NCBI RefSeq assembly: GCF_004798865.1 | Contig: NW_025335268.1 | Location: forward strand, 91,044,818 to 91,108,817 | DNA length: 64,000 bases | Direction of reading: 5' to 3' | Origin: Varanus komodoensis | Lineage: Eukaryota; Chordata; Lepidosauria; Squamata; Varanidae | In this document: one piece after another, positions 27,001-36,000 of the stretch | Numbering within the stretch: position 1 is the first letter of the stretch | Layout: the number at the start of each line of letters is the position of its first letter | Made by a program: the position numbers and the translations under genes | The notes under the pieces: generated by a model | What the model saw: the letters and a program-made list of their open reading frames with translations, nothing else | What the model was told of the DNA's origin: nothing | Database searches by the model: none

Positions 27001-30000
27001 GGGTTGACACTGGGGATGCCAGGACATGATGTACCCTAAAAGCACTTCGGCCTCCTCCCTTGCCTCTCTGAAGTGCCTCAGTTAGATGGCTGATGAAAAT
27101 GCAAGTGGGAGCCTTGGGGAGGCAGAGTTCAATCTTGCGACTCCTCCTGCTCCACATCAAATGCTCATCAAGCTCCAAGTCTGGGGGTTCACATGCATCA
27201 AGGGAGCAGCTGATAGGCTTGTACCTAAAGTGTGGAATTCCTTTGACAGTTAACTTTCCTGTGGGTTATAAAAATAGTTCTTAGCTGCCTTGCTACCAAT
27301 GTATATATAGCTACCCTATATGTAACAAGCTTTTCTACACTTTAGCCAGCAACCATCTAATTCTTAAGTTCCCTGAGTGACCTTCTATAAGCCTCTGGAA
27401 GGGAAAAAAAACTGAGCCCTAACTGAGTTGTAAGAGACAAAAACCTTTTTAATAAATATAAATACAGAGCTTCATGATGGGTCCCAACAGACAGGGATAT
27501 TCAATTGGCACAAAACAGCCATGCTAAAAATGAAACCTGGGTGACAGTCTTCAATGTATGACCTTCAAACAGCAAATTAAATAGTGGCTATTAAAATAAA
27601 TGTTAGTCTTTGTCGAGTTGAGCAAAACGTTCTGAGTTACAAGCAGTTATAAAAGCCACAGATAAAAGATTCGTCTCTTCTGCAGCAAGGTTTCCCAGCA
27701 CAGGAAAGTTCCATATAAAGGGTTTGCCACAAATGACTGTATTCAGTGACTATATATTCCTAAGTATAATCTGTTGTCTCAAAATTCAGACCTTTATTGC
27801 AGCCCAAATTAAAATGTGCAACTGTTCATGCAAGTTACATGCACAATGCAACAGTACTATACCTTTGCCTTCTCAGTCCATGAGGAAAAAAGTCAAAAGG
27901 AAAAGAAAATCCAGAAATCAATATGTAGAAATAAAGGAGACAGAAACAACACATTGTTATTTCCAGTAAAACATCTCTGTTCAGCAGGAGGCCCATCACA
28001 AATAAGTTTGTGCTGGGGATGCATTTAATACTACTGGAAATGGAGTGTATCTGGATCTTAGTAATAAGAGGCAAAACAGTATACCCAAACAAGATGTGTT
28101 TCAAATACCATATACAGGAGCAATAGGCAGGAGCTGCCATATTTAACACAAACTTCTTTTTACTGCAGAAAGCCTGTAAATCAACAAGGTCTTAAAAGGT
28201 AGTTACTAGATCGAAGTAGTACTTTTTGTATGTCTCACTAAGTCTACACTAACAGACAACCAGGAATATTGCTATTATTTATATAACCAAATACAATCAA
28301 TATAATTTTGTTCATACACAGAGTATTCCATGGAAATTAACTTACAGTGACTCTTTTAACAAAGATTACCATTACTTACCGAATATCAGTGCTAGACCAT
28401 GTGATGTTCCAACTGCAATGAGACTTGATGCTGTCTAAAGAAGCCAAAATGGAGGTTGGAAATTAAATACCTAAGTATTAGACACTTGAAGCAGTACAGA
28501 CAGCTATAAACTGGTACTCAGATTTGTCAACATTTTAAGTCAGCACATACTGAAACCAGCAGTTACAGATTGAGCAGCTTCTGCCTATTGATACAGCAGC
28601 TTCTGAGCAGCGGCTGTATCAGAGACATGTCTTGATACAAGATTATCTCATAAGGAGAGTGGACACAGGTTCTTCTACACTTGGAAATGGTGATTATCAT
28701 TATCCAAACATCCATTAGGTGGCAAGCAGGGTTTTTCCCCTCTTAAACCTTACTATCCAGTCTAGTTTTAACCTAGTGTTAAACTATGGGTCCCTGCACT
28801 TCCCTCTCCCCTGGAATAGGCAGGTGATCAGAGATACTTCAGTTTTTGATTAGCAACAGTTTAGCATTGCATCTGAAATCTAAACTGCGATTAATCTTAA
28901 CTAAGGTTACTGAAACAAGTCATTTCATACATCATGGCTCTTAAGACTTTGTTAAATTTATGATGTATCTGGGAAGCTTTGTCCCAAGAGACATATCACG
29001 AATTATTAATTTTGAATAAGCTGATTAATGTGATCTCAATGTACATTTATATCTACAGATGAACATCATGGGTATCCATGAAATAATGCCTATAGGATAT
29101 GGTGAACATTCCTAAAATTAATCTAATATTGCAAATGCTTTGTTTTATCTGGCAAGTTTCCATAAATTTAATGCTTAATTTCCTATGAGGTCCCACTCTA
29201 CCAAGAATATCCTTGCAAAAAATGCAACTTTTGCTCAAAAAGGGGGAATTCATGCCCCTGTATAACATTTGTTAACTTGCACTAGACCTTAGTCTTTTCC
29301 ATCTGGATTCTTCTCCCTGGTGAGCTGTGGTATCTTCTCTCCCCAAGCGGGGCTCCAGCTATGCCAAAATATATAATGTGTCCACCCTGGTTGTGGCAGC
29401 TAGAGAGCGGCAGTGTGTATTTTCATGTCAATTCAATCTTGACAGATTTTTCACATGCAAAATGAACTTTATGGGGAAATCTAGACTTTAAAATTGGCAA
29501 TGTTTGTTTCATGGACTTGAATGGACAGACTGATTTTTTTTTTTTTTTAAACTCTGGATCAGCTTGTGGCTCCTGCAAATAATTTTCAGTCATTTTCTGT
29601 TGTGTGTGCTGAATATAAATTGCTGGCTATCACTGCATGGCAATATATGCTATTAAGATATATATGTGCTCTAAAGCTCTCTGGAAGTACAATAACAATA
29701 TATAAACAATAAAAATACAAAATACAAGTATACAAGTATACAAATATAAAGCAGGTTAAAATTCCTATAGATTTTAAATATTTAAAACAGTTTAGATATC
29801 TAACTGCTTCAATAAAACTAGACCTGATTAAAACAGATAACATATCCCATTAAATGCCTAAGAAGAGAGAGTAGTTTAACTTGACACAAAAAAGATTATA
29901 ATATTGATACCAGGCAGGCCTCAATGGAGAGATCATTCTAGAATTGAGGAGCCACCACAAAGAAGGCCCTCCTCTCCCCCCTTTTTAAAAATTCATTTTA

Positions 30001-33000
30001 TTTTCTTAACATAAACAGAGTACAGAAAGAAAAAAGTATATATAAAATAAAGTAAAACAGAACACAGTTGCCAAGGAATGTTAGAAGGCCCTCCTCCTTG
30101 CTGCCTCTTTCCAGGCATCCTTTGAAGTTGGCAGTCAAAGGAAGGTTTCAGATGAAGATCACAGGTTCCCTACCATGGCTCAAGTGAATCCATTAGGAGT
30201 TTTCCTCCATTGGCACATAGTCCTGATCCTACTTTGTTTCATCACTCTCAGCTCCAGGATGTGACACGCAAGCCCTACCACAGAGACAATGCTCTGAGGT
30301 GACCATGTCAACTAAGTAATCTCCATGTTCCAGAGTTCAGTCAGGATTTCAACAGGACCGTATCAGCTGGAAAATCCCCTTGTGGAAACCATCCAGATCT
30401 ATTAGCCTCTAGACACAGATCATCTTGAGGGACCCCACCCTTGTGGAAAGGGAAAAGCCACCAGTCTAAATCTTAGCAAGGAATGGCCTACGCCATGACA
30501 GAGGGACTGAATCAAGGTCCCCCTACTTTCAGATCACCATCCCCAAGCCTGGCTGAAAAAGAACCAGCTCTGGGGTGTGCCATATTATGTACGCTGGGCC
30601 AATGGGACTTCTATTTCGGCAATATCCAATGGCAGATTCCTTTTGGGAAGATTTAATAATTCCTATAAGGGAAACTTCTTTAACATTCGAGAATATACAT
30701 GCTTTTAATTACCTATGTTAGAATTTAATGAAAGGTCAGCAAAAATGAATTTTCTGCTCCCTTTTAATAGTTAAAAGACTAATATTACAAATCTAGAAGA
30801 ACAAACAGCCACTTGTAATAACACAATGAGTGGAGGATTTATCAAAACTTTCATTTTTTAAAGTGGTGGCCTTTAGGCATTGTCAACAAATTGATTATAT
30901 GATATTTAGGGTGCCTTTGCTGAAATCTATGCACAATTGTTTAACAGTGGTAGTAAGTTCTGTCACATGTTTATGTTAGTATATGTAATGTTTAGTATAT
31001 GTAACTAATGCTATGGATTGTCTTAAATTCTGTAAGGCATTTTGAGAGCATTGTGCTAATCAAATGGTATATTTATTTATTTAAAACATTTCTATGCCAC
31101 CCCATCGCAATAAAGCCTCGGGACGGCTCACAAAACATCAATAAATAACAATACAATAAAACCCCAGTGCAATAAAGCCTCAGTGCATTCTCGGTTTAAT
31201 TTTTTTTTAAAAAAAAACTAGTTAAAGAAATAAATAAACAATTAAAATAAGTTTTAAATAAAAAGGTCTTAGGCTGGTGCCGAAAAACAAATAATGACGG
31301 CGCCAGGCGGACCTCTCTGGGGAGCGCATTCCATATAAATGCTTTAAAGAAAAAAATAAAATAAAATTTGATTCAAAATCATGATGTTCTATTTTATTTT
31401 GTGCTATTTCTCTTCTATAATGGTGCAGTTTGGTTGGTTTTGTATTGCTGTATAAAAACATTTTTAAAGCTTCATAAATCATTGCTCAAAGCTAGCTTTT
31501 TTCAGTAAGCCATTGTTAACCACAGACTGCCTGAATGTATCACAATGAACTACATTTCTATGAAATTACATTTTAGAGATAGTGCTAGAGTTAAAAATGA
31601 AGATGATCACTTCAAATCTCTATGCAGATGTTCTGGGGGAGAAGAAATTAGGTGGGAAGTATATAAGCCCAAGGTTCACTTGTAATATTAAAGTACAAGT
31701 TAACATTATGTCCTTTTGCTTGAGTCATCTTAATACAGGCTACTGTGATTGTTGGAATACTGTGATATATGGATTAATCACACATTCTATTCACTCAGTA
31801 TTTTAATCTAAGTAACATAATTTTAGAAAAAAGGCAGGGCAGGATTAAGACAGACTATCCTTTAGAAACAATTAATACTGAAAGAGGACTGAACCAAGCA
31901 TTGAAAATGAGCATAAATAAAAGGAACAAAATTTTTCACAAACTTACTATTGCAGTAGGTAATCCAGCATCTACTTTAGCCTGAAAGAGAGAACATAAAA
32001 TAAAATGTTGTCAGTTAATGCTTTAAAAAGATAGAGAAGGAGTGGCCACACATATGAGTTTATAATACACGATTATCTGCATGTGCAATACACTTTTCTG
32101 ATGTTTCTAGCATGTCTGTTCATACCTATCTCTACCCAAGTCCTTGCTTTACTTTGACTTACTGTTGCCACTACTGAACCCAGTACTTCCTATACCAATG
32201 ACAGAACTTCAGGCAGAGTTGTTCCTTAATTCTGTGATTTTTTAAAACTAGATATGCTAAAACCTAGGATGTTATACAACACACATTTTCTGAGCTTAGA
32301 CACATACATAATACATACCTACTATGAAAATTGTGGCGATTTCCCTAGATATGGTTATATAACCTACTCTGGAGTAGACTTGGCTTCACACAAATTAAAA
32401 GGAGTCCAATGCAGCTTTATGTGTAACTGGATTTTGAAATCCAGGTGTGGCACTGTGGACATCACATCCTAATTCTCCTTCTGGCTTTGCCACTATTTGG
32501 ATAAAATGTAGCTCATTTTTAGGAGATCACCTGGATTTGGCACATAATACTGAATCAAGGCAGGAAGGAAGTGGGAAGGTGCCCCAATTAATTATACATC
32601 TGTATCAGGCTACAGAATTTCAGCTGGATGCATGTTAAACATTTTCAGCAGTCATGACCAGCCTTCTGTATGTCAAAAGAATAGTCATAGCCAGAAACAC
32701 CAGAAGATTCTGAAGGACAGCCTTTCACTGGAATCATGATCTTAACTACTTCCTGTCATAGATTTCCCTGGCACACTGTTCAAGTGCAGTTGTATAGAAA
32801 TTAATTTCCCCACTTCAAATCAAATATAGTGTTCCTTTTTAGCCACAGCATTGCATGGTGTGTTTCAGTGTGTCCCACTGTCTTTCCTGACACATCAATG
32901 AGCAACAATAGAATACAGAAAAGAGGAGTCAATCTAAATATTGTGCCCCAACATATTCTTTAGCAGGAACATCTGGGAATTGCAATACTGAGTCAATAGT

Positions 33001-36000
33001 AACTGAGTCATACTAGTGATTCATTTTGGACAGTCTTCCATAACCTGGTGCCCTACAAATACATAGAACTGCATGTTCCCAACCAGGATGATGAGAGCTG
33101 TAGTCCAACACACAGGTGGAGAACCAGGTTGTGGAAGGCTGAGCTAGACTATTACTACACACTCCACAAACACTGACTTTTCAAGGTCGCAGGCACAGTT
33201 GTTTTCTAGCCCCAATACCAAGATGCTTTAAACTGGAGATGCCAGTGCTTAGAATTGTACACATGGAAACTTACGGTGTACCAGGGACTATCACCCTTCC
33301 CCACTTACACAAAGTCTATGGTGTTCATTGTCACAACAGACAATCCTGAATAGGAAAAAGGTACTTACTGCTGCAGAAACTATCTGTGCGGAAATTCCTT
33401 TCAAAAGTGACAATCGTATAACTGAGCCATGGACAGAGAAAGAATCACGAAGTTTCTTCTTCCTTTGTAAAGTAAAGACAATATATCAGTCTACTTGCAT
33501 AACCAAGTAAGCTGCTCTGTATTGAATTTTCTGATAGAGAACTATTCAACATGTTTGAAAGCACAGAAATAAGGAAAAGAAATTAAGCCCATGATCTGAT
33601 ACTGAAGATCCACCAATCCAAGGGTGACAGGGGTCAACAGAAGCCCTGCTACACTAATGGAATGCCAAAAACATCACTCCAATATGTGACAGCGCAATTC
33701 CTTTGATACACCACTGAAACTCTCCAGCAAGTGGTTGATTTGGGGCGGACTCCCAGACAGCAGCAGGGAGCACTCTAATGCTATATTCCATTACCCTTGG
33801 ATCCATGACTACTCACCTGGGCCTAGTGGACTTTAATCTTCCATCTCCTGCTTCCCAATTTCATGTTACTTCCCAATTCCAGCAAGCCACTGGACACCAC
33901 CAGCACATATAGTTGCCTTTATAGCATCCCTTGGCCCATGCATTTGACTGCTTGATAAAAGCTTCTTTTCCTCCTGGGATGAGTCTTGAGCTTTTGTCCC
34001 AAGGAAGACTTTGTGTGCTCCCTGCAGGTTTTCCATGCAGGGAGCTGTGTGTATGCCGCATTGTGTGAGTCTTTCTGTGTTATACACTCCTCATGCCTAC
34101 TATTTTGGTGTTCAGAGGGATCTGAAACCTTGCCTGGAGTCTAAAAGCAGCAGAGTCACTGCTGGCTGAGTCCGTGAGGCTGACGGACTGGCAGCACTGT
34201 GGTACCATCTTGCATGTTGTTATGCTAGTGATCCAGGGGTGTGATGGGAGCATATCCTGGTCGTCGTGAGTTCACTGGCTCTGCACAGGCTTGAGTGTGA
34301 CACACACACACACACACACACAGTATGTGGGCATGGCTGCTGGCATAAACCCCAAATGATGAGCACTGATGGTTTTTGCAGGGACACTGAGGGTCCTACT
34401 GTTTTTCCACCATGTTTGTATTTTCCGTTAGTATTTTTTCCTTCCCATCCTGCACTGAGCATGCAGTGGATACAGTGGCCATTCCACCAGCATAGCGACA
34501 AAGTCTCACCTTTCAGCATAATGCAAATAGATCATTACTATGCCCAAGCCCTAGCAAAAGCATGCATGTTAAACAACCTCTCTGTTCAGCCAAAGAAAAG
34601 TACCCAAAACAATTACAGGAAAACCATTGCAGATTGACATCCAAGCACCAGGCCGGTTAAAAACTTGCAAGCTGACAAGAATCTTACCATACCATACTTT
34701 GCAATGGCCATACTGCCTTTTGCCTAAGTATTACATAAACAGAGAATGTTCAAGCCTAAGTGGAATAAGAAAATCACCTATTATTTGGTCAATGTCTTTG
34801 GAACAAATAATAACTTCTTACAAATGCCAAGGAACAATTTTAAAATAAATAGGTAGAGCCATTCTTTGAGTCAACATATGCTAAGAGTCCAATTTTAAAC
34901 CAATTTCAAGTCCAAGTGAACTGTTTGGCCCTCTGAGGACACAGGTCAGATAATCTCATCATCAATATCAACAGAAAAGCCAAGAATGGAGAAAGAAGTT
35001 GGAGCAATTCCTGTGGTTTCAACATAAATTCTCTATCATATAGAGTCAGATGAGAGATATTGAAAAATACTGAAGGTAGTCTCCTCCTCCCATGCACCTA
35101 AGTTCAGAAAACACTTGCTTGATCAAGCAGAGAAAAAAGCTGTGCTGAACCAATACTGTCACAAGAGCCTTGTATACCATGCAATTTAACAACCATTTGG
35201 CCCATCTGCCACCACCAGCGTGTAAAAGATCCACAGTTCAACTGTTGAAAATAATCAATTACAGGAACACTAGAGTAATCATAGGTCTCACATGCTCACG
35301 TAACTCTTAAAGGATTTCTCTGAAGACTACATCACAAAGCTGCCATAGAAAGACGTTTGTTAAGAAATGGTTACCTTTTCAAGTGTGTCCTGTCTCCACT
35401 GTCAGAGCTTGCTACAGATGAAGTATCATAGGAATGTGTGTCAATGTTATCAATGTTTAGAAGAGAAGGATCTTCAAGAACAAATGGCTCCTCTTCATCA
35501 TCAGTCTAAAAAAGAGAAATGTATAGCTTGCTAGTACTCATCGCACACAGTATTGCATAGCTTACTCAACCTTCCAATAAAATCATAGTACAATTTAAGT
35601 TAACAATATGACTTACAACAGTATTGCCTGGGTTTTCCATCCACAGGCCAAGTAACATGCTAAAGACAACTCTATGCTCACCAAGAGCTCCAAATAAAAA
35701 AGACTGGTGAGTAAAGAAAGCTACACATGGCCAGAAAAGAATATCCAATGCTGTGCGTTTGTCTTTACAGGCTCATTCTTATTTACCAGGGTAGTATGAA
35801 GAAGTGACAAATGGGGGTGTCAGCAAATTGTGCTTCTGCTTTACACTTATGGCGTAGTATGTGAAGGAAATTCAAGCTGCCCCGATCAACTCACCTCATT
35901 TAAAATACTTTCCAGTGTTGGAGGAGTATCGACCTGAGGAATATCAAACTCTTTGTCATCTATCTAGATAAAGAAAATGAACATTTTAAAGTTTTATTAA

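Larger units (their letters stand above)
23834..28379. other. VPS8 intron 6
   Basis: 4.5 kb without a coding exon. It contains a decayed L2 RT fragment (24560-24760), a 5S-derived SINE (26159-26290) and an oligo-A run near 25251-25265. The 85-codon frame at 25277-25534 (minus) is not recognised. Confidence 0.5.
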
